NCBI GenBank assembly: GCA_913056525.1
Contig: CAJXLO010000016.1
Coordinates: 1-33,920 of the forward strand
Source of the DNA: an uncultured Psychroflexus sp.
Lineage (GTDB): Bacteria > Bacteroidota > Bacteroidia > Flavobacteriales > Flavobacteriaceae
Direction of reading: 5' to 3'
DNA length: 33,920 bases
The stretch's first letter is position 1. Each line of letters starts with the position of its first letter. Made by a program: the position numbers and the translations under genes. A model generated the notes under the pieces. The model saw only the letters and a list, made by a program, of their open reading frames with translations, had not been told where the DNA came from and ran no database searches. This document shows positions 14,803-24,671 of the stretch, piece by piece.

Positions 14803-15277
14803 AAAAAAGTAGTGTGGTCTTCGGTCTTTATGGGTCTTTCTAAGCTTTTATCATCCATGGCCATATAGCTGAATGTTAGGGTCAAAGGCTTGTCTTTTAA
14901 GCTCGCGATAGCGTGTTTAATAGGGAAATGTGACTGAAAGAAAAAACTTTGAAATAAGCCCTGGAAAATATTGATTGATGGTAAGACACCCTTCAGGTTT
15001 TAGATACTATTGATATTTTTAATACCAGAGGTCAAAATCGGTTTCGTAATATTTTTCAAAATAATGAGCCTATTAAAGCTTCAAGTATTTGATGGATAAA
15101 GGTCCTTAAGGTAATGATATTTCAGCTATCTGCTAAAAAAGCGGGCTTGAATGGTAGTATGATGATGTACTTCATGTAAGACTGATACTGATCAAGACCT
15201 TTATTTGAAGAATCAGGCGGTGCTGGTTGTATCACGTCTACCTGTTATTTCAAAAAAGTTATCGCTCTTAATATGTG
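14803..15277. other. Intergenic stretch with no recognisable gene
   Basis: About 475 bases between the exbB promoter region and atpC carry no convincing open frame, tRNA or terminator in either strand. The longest readings are about 20-40 codons and interrupted. One GC-rich near-palindrome, GCTCGCGATAGCG at 14901-14913, stands out from the AT-rich surroundings. It could be a gene remnant, a noncoding RNA locus or a long leader, none of which I can support. Confidence 0.5.
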
Positions 15278-15556
15278 TTAGTCTACTAAGATGACCGTCT
15301 TATTACCTCTATTTTCTATGACGCCACCCTTTATCGGATAAGAATACTTACCGTTATCATGACCAAATTGATCTTGTTCATGTTCAGGTAATTGTACTTT
15401 ATCACTAAAGAAAATATGACCTTTCTCTAAAACGGATACGATGGGAGCATGATCATCCAAAAGTTGGAACTCTCCTAGAACGCCGGGGACTTTAACATCA
15501 GTTACATCCTCCTGGCTGATCAATATTTTTTCTGGCGTGATGATCTCTAAATACAT
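15278..15556 (-). CDS. atpC: F1 ATP synthase epsilon subunit, short form
   Basis: A 92-residue protein matching only the N-terminal beta-sandwich of epsilon (LEIITPEKILISQEDVTDVK, VPGVLGEFQLLDDHAPIVS), without the C-terminal helical hairpin that regulates ATP hydrolysis in E. coli. Short epsilon subunits are normal in Bacteroidota. It connects the F1 rotor to the c-ring. It is 11 bases downstream of atpD, and this two-gene unit stands apart from the remaining ATP synthase genes, which are not in the window. Confidence 0.92.
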   Translation of the reverse strand: MYLEIITPEKILISQEDVTDVKVPGVLGEFQLLDDHAPIVSVLEKGHIFFSDKVQLPEHEQDQFGHDNGKYSYPIKGGVIENRGNKTVILVD

Positions 15557-15567
15557 GATAAAAAATA

Positions 15568-17097
<1,530 letters not shown>

Positions 17098-17120
17098 TTA
17101 GAGCTGTACTTTAATTTTTG

Positions 17121-17128
17121 CAAATATA
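17121..17128 (-). promoter_or_regulatory. atpD: -7 box of the atpD-atpC operon
   Basis: The minus strand reads TATATTTG followed by C, an exact match to TAnnTTTG, in the 87-base gap between glmS and atpD. Confidence 0.6.
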
Positions 17129-17163
17129 GGTTTTTTTGCTAATTCTCTAAGTGGAAATTTTGT

Positions 17164-19008
17164 TTATTCTACGGTCACCGATTTCGCGAGATTTCTAGGC
17201 TGGTCTACGTTCCTCCCTAACATTACTGCTATGTGATAAGACAATAACTGAAGTGGTATCGTGGTCAGTAAAGGCGTAAAGGCCTCATGGGTTTCTGGCA
17301 CTTCTATCGTATGGTCCGCCATTTCTTTTACTTGTTCATCACCTTCTGTAACAATAGCGATGATCTTCCCTTTTCGGGATTTGATCTCTTGAATATTGCT
17401 CACTACTTTTTCATAATGACCTAGTTTCGTTGCGATAACCACAACAGGCATTTCTTCGTCAATCAGCGCGATAGGTCCATGTTTCATTTCGGCCGCCGGA
17501 TATCCTTCTGCATGGATGTAGGATATCTCCTTTAACTTTAAGGCTCCTTCCAGCGCCACTGGAAAGTTGAACCCTCTTCCCAGATAAAGACAGTTCTTCG
17601 CATTTTTATAAGCATCAGCGACCAGATAGATATGGTCATTGCTAACGAGGGACTTCTTGATCTTATCAGGAATAAGTTCTAATTCTCTGAGGTAACTGAA
17701 ATATTCTGTTTTGGACAAGTTCCCCTTTTCTTTTCCTATTCTAAGGGCTATTAAGCTGAGTATGGTGATCTGGGTCGTGAACGCTTTCGTGGAAGCGACT
17801 CCTATTTCTGGTCCAGCGTGTGTATATGCTCCTGCGTGAGAGGCTCGAGATATAGATGAGCCCACTACGTTACATACACCAAAAACAAAAGCTCCGTTCT
17901 GTTTGGCGATCTCTATGGCCGCCATGGTATCAGCAGTCTCTCCGCTTTGCGATATGGCGATCAGCACATCACCTTCTCCAATGATAGGGTTCCTATACCT
18001 GAACTCAGAGGCATATTCCACCTCTACCGGCGTTCTGGCAATATCTTCAAATATATACTCGGCAACGAGGCCGGCATGCCATGACGTTCCGCAAGCCGCT
18101 ATTATTATCCTTTTTGCGTTCCTGAACTTATCAAGATTGTCCTCTATACCAGACATATTGATGATACCCCTATCAGCTAACATACGACCGCGATAGGTGT
18201 CAGCAATGGCAGAAGGCTGCTCAAATATCTCTTTTAACATAAAATGGTCATATCCGCCCTTTTCTATTTGATCCAGGTTCATTTGTAGTTTTTGAACATA
18301 GGGGTCAATCAGGGAATCATCTTTTATATTCCTTATCTTGAGTGGTTTATGAGTTCTAAGCACGGCCATTTCCCCATCGTTCAGGTAGATCGCGTCCTTT
18401 GTGTACTCAATGAACGGCGTGGCATCTGATGCTATGAAATATTCATCATCGCCTACCCCTATCGCTAAAGGGCTTCCTAAACGGGCGACAACGATCTCAT
18501 TAGGTTTCTTCTTGTCCATTACGGCAATGGCATAGGCGCCTATTGTTTGGTTGAGAGCGACCTGAACAGCCTTTCCTAATTTCACTTCTTCATTGACCAT
18601 GACATCCTCTATCAGATTCACCAGGACTTCAGTATCTGTTTCAGAGGTGAATGAATATCCTCTGTTCATCAATTCTTTTCTGAGCGGATCATAGTTCTCT
18701 ATGATTCCATTATGAATGATGACGAGGTCTCCGGAATTAGAATAATGCGGATGTGAGTTCACATCACTAGGTTCTCCGTGTGTTGCCCAGCGTGTGTGAC
18801 CAAGTCCTATCCGGGGTGATTTTTCCAGGTGTTCACACTTTGCACTAAGGTCATCTACTTTTCCTCTAGTCTTACAAAGATGAATACCGTTCTGGTCTGA
18901 AAGTGCCACTCCGGCACTATCATATCCACGGTATTCAAGTCTTTTCAAGCCTTTTATCAAAATAGGGTAGGCTTCTTTTTTCCCTATGTATCCTACTATT
19001 CCACACAT
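17164..19008 (-). CDS. glmS: Glutamine--fructose-6-phosphate aminotransferase (isomerising)
   Basis: A 614-residue protein, standard length. Met is removed to expose the nucleophilic Cys2 (MCGIVGYIG) of the class II glutaminase domain (about 1-230, with GLGHTRWATHG and the HNGIIENY motif). Two SIS isomerase domains follow (about 290-600, with CGTSWHAGL, SQSGETADT and the PRNLAKSVTVE end). It makes glucosamine-6-phosphate for peptidoglycan and lipid A. It is the third gene of the GT5-like - DUF4270 - glmS operon, six bases after DUF4270, a conserved Bacteroidota arrangement. Confidence 0.98.
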   Translation of the reverse strand: MCGIVGYIGKKEAYPILIKGLKRLEYRGYDSAGVALSDQNGIHLCKTRGKVDDLSAKCEHLEKSPRIGLGHTRWATHGEPSDVNSHPHYSNSGDLVIIHNGIIENYDPLRKELMNRGYSFTSETDTEVLVNLIEDVMVNEEVKLGKAVQVALNQTIGAYAIAVMDKKKPNEIVVARLGSPLAIGVGDDEYFIASDATPFIEYTKDAIYLNDGEMAVLRTHKPLKIRNIKDDSLIDPYVQKLQMNLDQIEKGGYDHFMLKEIFEQPSAIADTYRGRMLADRGIINMSGIEDNLDKFRNAKRIIIAACGTSWHAGLVAEYIFEDIARTPVEVEYASEFRYRNPIIGEGDVLIAISQSGETADTMAAIEIAKQNGAFVFGVCNVVGSSISRASHAGAYTHAGPEIGVASTKAFTTQITILSLIALRIGKEKGNLSKTEYFSYLRELELIPDKIKKSLVSNDHIYLVADAYKNAKNCLYLGRGFNFPVALEGALKLKEISYIHAEGYPAAEMKHGPIALIDEEMPVVVIATKLGHYEKVVSNIQEIKSRKGKIIAIVTEGDEQVKEMADHTIEVPETHEAFTPLLTTIPLQLLSYHIAVMLGRNVDQPRNLAKSVTVE

Positions 19009-19014
19009 GATCGA

Positions 19015-20595
19015 TTAGTTATTGGTTGTTGTTTGAATACTTAGTTTAAGGCGTTTTGTTTCATTATTAGATTGTGTTCCGTGTAAAACGACACCTCTTG
19101 GAGTGGTCAACGATGTTTCAAGCAGCCCTTCTATCCTTTCTGTTTCAGAGTCCCTCACATCGAATAAACGGGAATTTTCAACATTTTGAGAAACGTTCAA
19201 ACCCAGTGTGACGTTTGTTGAATCATTGTTGATGATATCGTTGATATGGGATGTTAATCTTATTCTATAGAATTCACCTTGATCATCTTCAGCTAAGGGT
19301 GACAAATGTAACGTTCTGGACTGATCAGGGGCATTGGGCGATGCCGTTGGGTCTATCTGATAATCTATCAGTAGTCGATTATTATCCAGATCATAGATGA
19401 ATATCCTGTTACTTCTGTTCACGCTTCCAGGAGCGATCTCTTCATTAACATAAAGACGCAACGTGGCCTCATTGATCAATAAGTTCTCACTTCTCAGTTC
19501 TTCTAGTTCGTCAGAAACCCCATCATTATCGCTGTCTGGTCCGTCAAAAAGTCTTAGAACGCCCATTGAACCTTGACCTCCTTGCAAGTATAGGTTTTCA
19601 TCACCATTGACCGTGTCGGGATTTGAAAGGTCTATTGACTCTTCCTTGTCATAGAGGTTCACCTTGATACCATTGAACTTCAGGTTGAATTTGTTGAACG
19701 TTTCGATCAGAGAATCTTCAGCTTCCGGGTCTAATGATGGAGCATTCCTCATAGACCTGTAATATAGGGTTATATCAGCCTCTGGCTGGTCAAGGTTAAA
19801 AATACCCATCACTGGTTCACTGGATTGTTGCTCAGCTTTGATATAAATACCTCTAAAATAATTAACGAAGTTTTGACCAAAGGCAAGTTCTTCGCTACCG
19901 GCCTTGCTCAATATTTTTTCTTCAAAGAAATCGTTGGGAAGTTTCAATCGAATCCTGGGCGATTGCTCAAGCGTATCGGTGACATCCTGGGACAGCTGAT
20001 CGAACAATACTTTAACGCCTGTAGAATCCGATGGTGTTATCACATCTGATGTGAATATGGGATCGTTCGTGTTGATGTTAGGCAGAAAATCGTTCAACTG
20101 GTCAGAATAATAGATCTGATTTTCTTCGAACTCACCATTCTCACCGGGATCTATAGGTCTTAAGAACTGGTTTGACTCTGATATCTCCAACGTGAAACTA
20201 CCTTCTCCAAAGATAGAATCCAGCTCATACTCATCTTGCGCTATCTGTTGACTAAAATAGGGTAAAGTTAGAATGACGCTATCAAGCACCGGGTCCTGCC
20301 CGAAATCATGATCGTTCTCTTCCAGGGTCAGCTGGGTCAATATCGATGTTTCGCTAGTTCCATATACGGGGTCTATATAAGTTCCTAGCTTATAAGTGGT
20401 AGTGTTATTGGTCTGTACCGAACTTACCTTCTCATTGTAGGCCGTTATATTTTCATTCTCTACAAGATAAGGCTCCTGTATCTCTATACCATTAATAAAG
20501 CCACCTCCAATTTCTGTTACTTCTTCTTCACAAGATGCGATCAAAAGAATGAAAATGAGGACTGGAAAGAATAGGAACTTTTTTTTATTTCTCAT
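19015..20595 (-). CDS. DUF4270 outer membrane lipoprotein
   Basis: A 526-residue predicted lipoprotein: signal peptide with lipobox IASC near residues 20-23, followed by EEEVTEIGGGF. This is the typical opening of DUF4270 proteins, including the downstream KLGTYIDPVYGTSE motif. The rest is beta-rich with a calcium-site-like DGPDSDNDGVSDELEE segment (about 353-368), resembling thrombospondin type-3 repeats. The family is widespread in Bacteroidota next to glmS and the starch-synthase-like gene, but its function is not defined; a surface or cell wall role is inferred from the lipoprotein signal and the glmS neighbourhood. Confidence 0.88.
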   Translation of the reverse strand: MRNKKKFLFFPVLIFILLIASCEEEVTEIGGGFINGIEIQEPYLVENENITAYNEKVSSVQTNNTTTYKLGTYIDPVYGTSETSILTQLTLEENDHDFGQDPVLDSVILTLPYFSQQIAQDEYELDSIFGEGSFTLEISESNQFLRPIDPGENGEFEENQIYYSDQLNDFLPNINTNDPIFTSDVITPSDSTGVKVLFDQLSQDVTDTLEQSPRIRLKLPNDFFEEKILSKAGSEELAFGQNFVNYFRGIYIKAEQQSSEPVMGIFNLDQPEADITLYYRSMRNAPSLDPEAEDSLIETFNKFNLKFNGIKVNLYDKEESIDLSNPDTVNGDENLYLQGGQGSMGVLRLFDGPDSDNDGVSDELEELRSENLLINEATLRLYVNEEIAPGSVNRSNRIFIYDLDNNRLLIDYQIDPTASPNAPDQSRTLHLSPLAEDDQGEFYRIRLTSHINDIINNDSTNVTLGLNVSQNVENSRLFDVRDSETERIEGLLETSLTTPRGVVLHGTQSNNETKRLKLSIQTTTNN

Positions 20596-20604
20596 AGGTT
20601 ATTT

Positions 20605-21432
20605 TTAAATTTCGCTTTCATCAAGGCCTAATACATCGAACTGGTAAAAACTTTGATACGCTTGTGCGAACTCTTCTCTGGGTACGTAGTCCAACTGTGG
20701 AACGCCTAATCCGTCAACAAAGTCCTTTATGTTTTCATCTGTTTCCTCACTACCCCAAATGATCGCATCTGAGTTCTCGGCCGCTAGTTTCATCAGATTC
20801 TCAAAAGAAGGTTTCTCTATTAGCTCTACTTTATCTTTATCAACTCCGTCGAACTGGACCTTACGTTTCAACTTATCATCTAACGTTCCCGGAAAATTTT
20901 CATTGTATATGGAGGTAACGATCTTTGTGTGCTTGTAAAGTGGTTCATTGCCATAATAATTGCGCAAGTAAAGTGGCAGAAGTGAAGATAACCAACCGTT
21001 GATATGGATGATATCAGGCGCCCAGTTTAGCTTTTTCACCGTTTCCAGCACACCCTTGGCGAAGAATATGGCACGCTCATCATTATCTTTGAACAAATTA
21101 CCATCCTCATCGGTAAATGTTGCTTTTCTTTTAAAATAATCTTCGTTATCGATGAAATAGACCTGCATCCTTTCTTTAGGGATGGATGCTACTTTGATGA
21201 TCAGCGGTATATCCAGATCATTAATAACAAGGTTCATACCAGATAGCCTGATCACTTCATGCAACTGATGCCTTCTTTCATTTATATTGCCAAAGCGCGG
21301 CATGAATATACGCGTTTGTCCGCCTATGGAGTTGACCATTTTTGGTGCCTCGAATGAAATGGTGGATATTTCATTTTCCGCTAGATAAGGACTCACTTCT
21401 GAAGACACAAAAAGTACTCGTTTACCGTTCAT
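20605..21432 (-). CDS. Glycogen/starch synthase-like protein, N-terminal domain only
   Basis: A 275-residue protein matching the N-terminal Rossmann domain of GT5 glycogen/starch synthases (RVLFVSSEVSPYL at the start, RIFMPRFGNINERRHQLHE, DNEDYFKRKATFTDEDGN, DERAIFFAKGVLE, PDIIHINGWLSSLLPLYLR). Full GlgA enzymes are about 480 residues, so the C-terminal donor-binding half is absent. The ADP-glucose motif KxGGL is missing too: after SEVSPYL the sequence reads AENEISTIS. It is therefore unlikely to be an active synthase alone. This short form is recurrent upstream of DUF4270 and glmS in Bacteroidota, suggesting a sensing or envelope role (inference). Confidence 0.85.
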   Translation of the reverse strand: MNGKRVLFVSSEVSPYLAENEISTISFEAPKMVNSIGGQTRIFMPRFGNINERRHQLHEVIRLSGMNLVINDLDIPLIIKVASIPKERMQVYFIDNEDYFKRKATFTDEDGNLFKDNDERAIFFAKGVLETVKKLNWAPDIIHINGWLSSLLPLYLRNYYGNEPLYKHTKIVTSIYNENFPGTLDDKLKRKVQFDGVDKDKVELIEKPSFENLMKLAAENSDAIIWGSEETDENIKDFVDGLGVPQLDYVPREEFAQAYQSFYQFDVLGLDESEI

Positions 21433-21462
21433 AGGATATTAGTTATCATACTTAAAAGATTG

Positions 21463-21470
21463 CAAATTTA
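21463..21470 (-). promoter_or_regulatory. -7 box of the GT5-like - DUF4270 - glmS operon
   Basis: The minus strand reads TAAATTTG then C, an exact TAnnTTTG match 30 bases before the ATG at 21432. Confidence 0.55.
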
Positions 21471-21619
21471 CAAATTTTAAAGAAGACACTTTCATTTAAC
21501 TGATGCTTAATTCATTATTATGTCAGTACACGACACTTCTAACGTGGCACTCGCATCAGTAAGATCAGCAAAAGGTTTATTAAGACTTGTCTGCTTTTTT
21601 ACAGAACCCGTAACTTATA

Positions 21620-22921
21620 TCATTCCACTGATTCTATTTGAGCGACCTTCCTGGCCTCTTCCTCTTGATAAGGGATGCTGTCCAATCTTCTTTTGATAGG
21701 TTTGATAAAGTCCAGATATTTTGTTTTTAAGGAATCGGCCATGGGTTCTGCATCTGGCAGGTCTTGTTTATAAGGGTCAACCTGGCGGCCGTTCACCCAA
21801 AAACGGTAACAGACATGCGGTCCGGTAGCTAAGCCGGTGCTGCCTACATACCCAATGATCTCGCCTTGTTTGACATATTGTCCTTTTCTGACCGCTCTTC
21901 TGGACATGTGTAGATACTGGGTGCTGTATTTCCGGGTATGCCTTATCTTTACATATTTTCCATTGCCTGAAGTATAGGAAGACCTTGTAACCACACCATC
22001 CGCGGTAGACCATATCGGTGTTCCCCTGGAAGCCGCATAATCCGTTCCTTTATGGGCTTTTACCCGTTTTTGTACGGGGTGATACCGTCTCTTTTGATAT
22101 CGGGAAGATATCCGGGAATAGTTCAAAGGTGCCTTTAAGAAGAACTTGCGTAGATTATGGGCTTCTTCATCAAAATATTCCGTTCTTTTATTAACGCTAT
22201 CGGTCATAAACTCAAATGCATAGAAATTTCTGCCCCGATGTTCAAAGAGCACCGCTTCAACGTTCCTTATTCCTGCATAGATGGTATCATCTATGTACTT
22301 TTCGTTAAATATGATCTTAAACCGATCCCCTTTGCGCAGATTAAAGAAGTCGATCGTCCATTGATATACATCCGCCATCTTGTTCGTGAGCGCATAATCT
22401 ATTTTTGCACTTTCTATCGCGGCCGATAACGAGTAGTCAATAGTACCCGTGGCGATACGCTGTCTGATATCAATGGGCTTTTTCTCGCGCTTCGCATATA
22501 TGCTATCGCCCAGATAGACCTTAGAATAATTGGCCAGGTCGTGTTCATAAATGAACACCCGGGTTTTCGCCAAAGAATCCTTTGATTTCAACAAAGTATA
22601 GGCATTCCCGACGTTGAGCTTTTTCGCATCGAATAGGGTGTCTGGTATCTGCTGGGTGATCTGATAGACCTTTTGGGGTGTAACATGATGCTCGTCCATG
22701 ATCTTACCAAAGAAATCTCCGTGTTCAACCGTATCCTGTACAACTATATAATCCTTTTTGGTAAAACCGTATAATGTCTCCGGTTCTTCTTCAACCTGTG
22801 GCTTTACTATTCCTTCTTCATTAGCTTGTGTTGTATCTTGTGGACTGTACTTATCCTGTGAAGTATTTGAACAACCTAATACGGCCAGAAGCATGAAAGG
22901 GAAAAAGAAACGTAATATCAT
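21620..22921 (-). CDS. M23 family peptidoglycan endopeptidase, predicted lipoprotein
   Basis: A 433-residue protein: lipoprotein signal ending VLGC (Cys17), a long N-terminal region with LysM-like features (YIVVQDTVEHGDFFGKI), then the LytM/M23 metallopeptidase domain at about 275-390. The zinc site HxxxD is present as HKGTD (His290, Asp294) with GTPIWSTADGVV. The canonical HxH is HVC here (His369, Cys371). In LytM the second His of that motif is a zinc ligand, so a cysteine may replace it. Such enzymes cut peptide cross-links in the periplasm. It stands as a single transcription unit with its own -7 box. Confidence 0.9.
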   Translation of the reverse strand: MILRFFFPFMLLAVLGCSNTSQDKYSPQDTTQANEEGIVKPQVEEEPETLYGFTKKDYIVVQDTVEHGDFFGKIMDEHHVTPQKVYQITQQIPDTLFDAKKLNVGNAYTLLKSKDSLAKTRVFIYEHDLANYSKVYLGDSIYAKREKKPIDIRQRIATGTIDYSLSAAIESAKIDYALTNKMADVYQWTIDFFNLRKGDRFKIIFNEKYIDDTIYAGIRNVEAVLFEHRGRNFYAFEFMTDSVNKRTEYFDEEAHNLRKFFLKAPLNYSRISSRYQKRRYHPVQKRVKAHKGTDYAASRGTPIWSTADGVVTRSSYTSGNGKYVKIRHTRKYSTQYLHMSRRAVRKGQYVKQGEIIGYVGSTGLATGPHVCYRFWVNGRQVDPYKQDLPDAEPMADSLKTKYLDFIKPIKRRLDSIPYQEEEARKVAQIESVE

Positions 22922-22935
22922 TTTGAGAATTTTTG

Positions 22936-22943
22936 CAAAAGTA
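22936..22943 (-). promoter_or_regulatory. -7 box for the M23 peptidase gene
   Basis: The minus strand reads TACTTTTG then C, matching TAnnTTTG, 14 bases before the ATG at 22921. Confidence 0.5.
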
Positions 22944-22975
22944 ATAGAAAGTTCGCTAATGTAGGTGGTTTTCCA

Positions 22976-23752
22976 TTATTGTTGTGTTATTTTGAAAGAG
23001 TTGGCCAGCCCTTTAAAAGCATTTAAACGAGCAACGAGCGAGCCTACGCTGAGCTTTGCTTCTATCTTTACGGGTATCTTGTTCTCATCTTTTGATATCC
23101 ATATAGTTACACTTTCCTTTTCTTCAAAAACACGGCCAGCTTTGACGTAAGGTCTAAAGACCAGACAATTGATGGTCCCGAACTTGGTTTCTACTTTTTC
23201 TTGCCTTAGGTAGACCGTTTTAAAGTCAAAATTATCTTCATCAAAAAAAAGGTTCAACGTGAACTCATCACCTTTCTGTAGGTCATAGATGTCTACCTCA
23301 TCCCGCAAGTTATAAAGTGCTGAGATCATATCTTGCGTGCCTCTTTTTATCTTATGCTCGCTTATGGTATCCTTTTTATAGTTATGCACCTCCGCTTTCA
23401 GAGTTTCATGATCAAAATAAATGGCCTTATTCTTAGTGTACCCACCTTCATTGACCTTTCTAATGAACTTGTAAGGCTTGATGCTCTCTGGATGAACATA
23501 GCTTTCATAATTATCGCGAACCTTGAAGAAAATATCTAAAAGACCGGTAGTCTTTCCCTTGCCTATAACATGATAAAGTTCTTTTCCGTCCAGATGTTCC
23601 TTTTTCACCTTCAAAGTGGCAGTGGTCGCGTTGAACCATCCATAGGAAATCTTGAACTGTAACCATTCGCCGTCCCGGAATGCACTTTTTTCCTGTGCAT
23701 GTATACCAGATGAAAATAGAAAGATGAGTAATATGAATCGCTTGATCATCAT
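22976..23752 (-). CDS. DUF3108 exported protein
   Basis: A 258-residue protein with a signal peptide (1-19, ending IHA before Q). The body is beta-rich with the pattern of DUF3108: DGEWLQFKISYGWFNATTATL near the N-terminus, a YESYVHPESIKPYKFIRKVNEGGY segment (about 80-105), DMISALYNLR, and a closing KIPVKIEAKLSVGSLVARL. This family is periplasmic and of unknown biochemical role, often next to envelope genes; here it precedes the M23 peptidase by 54 bases and may share its transcript in part. The first two codons are both ATG; I keep the first. Confidence 0.84.
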   Translation of the reverse strand: MMIKRFILLIFLFSSGIHAQEKSAFRDGEWLQFKISYGWFNATTATLKVKKEHLDGKELYHVIGKGKTTGLLDIFFKVRDNYESYVHPESIKPYKFIRKVNEGGYTKNKAIYFDHETLKAEVHNYKKDTISEHKIKRGTQDMISALYNLRDEVDIYDLQKGDEFTLNLFFDEDNFDFKTVYLRQEKVETKFGTINCLVFRPYVKAGRVFEEKESVTIWISKDENKIPVKIEAKLSVGSLVARLNAFKGLANSFKITQQ

Positions 23753-23757
23753 CAGGC

Positions 23758-23765
23758 CAAATGTA
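23758..23765 (-). promoter_or_regulatory. -7 box almost touching the DUF3108 start codon
   Basis: The minus strand reads TACATTTG, matching TAnnTTTG, and ends only five bases before the ATG at 23752, so a transcript from it would be leaderless or nearly so. Confidence 0.42.
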
Positions 23766-23985
23766 ACGTTTTTATATAAAGTTGATAGGGAATATTAGCT
23801 TAAAAAAGGGTCATTAGCTTTGAGGTTCATGAATATATCTCAATATCTTAGATGCATTGTATGATCTAAATAGGTTAAGATGGTCATTGAATAAAATAAA
23901 CTAATTTTATTTAAACCGAATTTGAATTAGCAATAATACTTGCAAAACCTGATAAAGGTCATTATTTTTAACAAAAATTCATATT

Positions 23986-24219
23986 ATGGAAACAGATACT
24001 AAACAAAACGAACCTTTCGTTATGGAAATGGACAAAGGGAGATATTCCTGGTGTTCTTGCGGTTACAGTAATGAACAACCCTTTTGCGATGGTTCGCATA
24101 AAGGGACTGAGAACCGCCCGGTAAGACAAAAGATCGAAGAAAAGCAAGAAGTGGCATGGTGCGGTTGCAAACAGACCAAGAATCCACCCTTCTGTGATGG
24201 AACGCATACTTCTTTATAA
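23986..24219 (+). CDS. Tandem CDGSH iron-sulfur protein
   Basis: A 77-residue protein with two CDGSH modules, CSCGYSNEQPFCDGSH (about 23-38) and CGCKQTKNPPFCDGTH (about 60-75). Both keep the C-x-C-x2-S/T-x3-P-x-C-D-G-S/T-H pattern that holds one [2Fe-2S] cluster with three Cys and one His. The double-motif type (mitoNEET-related type 3, as in mitochondrial CISD3) works as a monomer with two clusters in redox or cluster transfer. It is the only plus-strand gene between 11.7 and 33.9 kb and is followed by a strong terminator. It faces the minus-strand ferredoxin/Nfu/Mrp genes. Confidence 0.93.
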   Translation: METDTKQNEPFVMEMDKGRYSWCSCGYSNEQPFCDGSHKGTENRPVRQKIEEKQEVAWCGCKQTKNPPFCDGTHTSL

Positions 24220-24240
24220 GTAAGAAGATGACTTAAAGTA

Positions 24241-24269
24241 AAACCCCGGATAATATTTCGGGGTTTTTT
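24241..24269 (+). terminator. Intrinsic terminator of the CDGSH gene
   Basis: AAACCCCG (24241-24248) pairs perfectly with CGGGGTTT (24259-24266) around a ten-base AT loop, followed by a run of six T (24264-24269). It is a classic rho-independent terminator 21 bases after the stop codon and, with its A-run, could also act on the opposite strand. Confidence 0.88.
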
Positions 24270-24336
24270 ATTGAAGTATAGACATTCTATCTAATTCAGT
24301 AGGCTCTATGCTGTATGGATCATAGTATATATTGTA

Positions 24337-24666
24337 CTACGACTCAGGCGCTAATGTCACCTCTAATCCGTCTAGATCTTCAGTGATAGGAATTTGACAA
24401 CCTAAGCGGCTATTTTCTTTTACATAAAAGGCTTCAGAAAGCATGGCTTCTTCTTCCATTTGCATCTCAGGCAGGTCGATGTCGTTAGAGCTGATATAAC
24501 ACTGGCAAGAGGCACACATCGCCATTCCGCCACAAACACCTATTGTTCCTTCAGGTGCGATTTCGTTCATGTGCATTACTTCCATCAGATTGAGCGCCAT
24601 ATCGGTTGGGGCATCAACTTCATGTCGTTTTCCTTCACGATCTGTTATCTTGAGTTTGATGTCCAT
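24337..24666 (-). CDS. [2Fe-2S] ferredoxin, adrenodoxin type
   Basis: A 109-residue ferredoxin with ligand cysteines Cys45, Cys51, Cys54 and Cys90 in the C-x5-C-x2-C-x35-C arrangement (VCGGMAMCASC and RLGCQI). This is the adrenodoxin/Isc Fdx group, used as electron donor for Fe-S cluster assembly or monooxygenases. Its start is five bases after the stop of the flavin reductase gene, so the two are an electron-transfer pair: NADPH to reductase to ferredoxin. An additional Cys56 lies next to the cluster. Confidence 0.93.
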   Translation of the reverse strand: MDIKLKITDREGKRHEVDAPTDMALNLMEVMHMNEIAPEGTIGVCGGMAMCASCQCYISSNDIDLPEMQMEEEAMLSEAFYVKENSRLGCQIPITEDLDGLEVTLAPES

Positions 24667-24671
24667 TCAAC

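Noticed and set aside
15135-15240. Short minus-strand reading of about 35-40 codons downstream of atpC
   Set aside because: It has no good start, no promoter box and no recognisable composition, so it is likely noncoding.
17785-17805. AACGCTTTCGTGGAAGCGA near-palindrome
   Set aside because: It lies inside glmS and encodes conserved residues of a SIS domain, so the symmetry is probably incidental.
24306-24340. Small inverted repeats CTATG/CATAG and TAGTA/TACTA after the ferredoxin gene
   Set aside because: Stems are only five bases and no T-run follows; the strong terminator at 24241 already serves this intergenic region.
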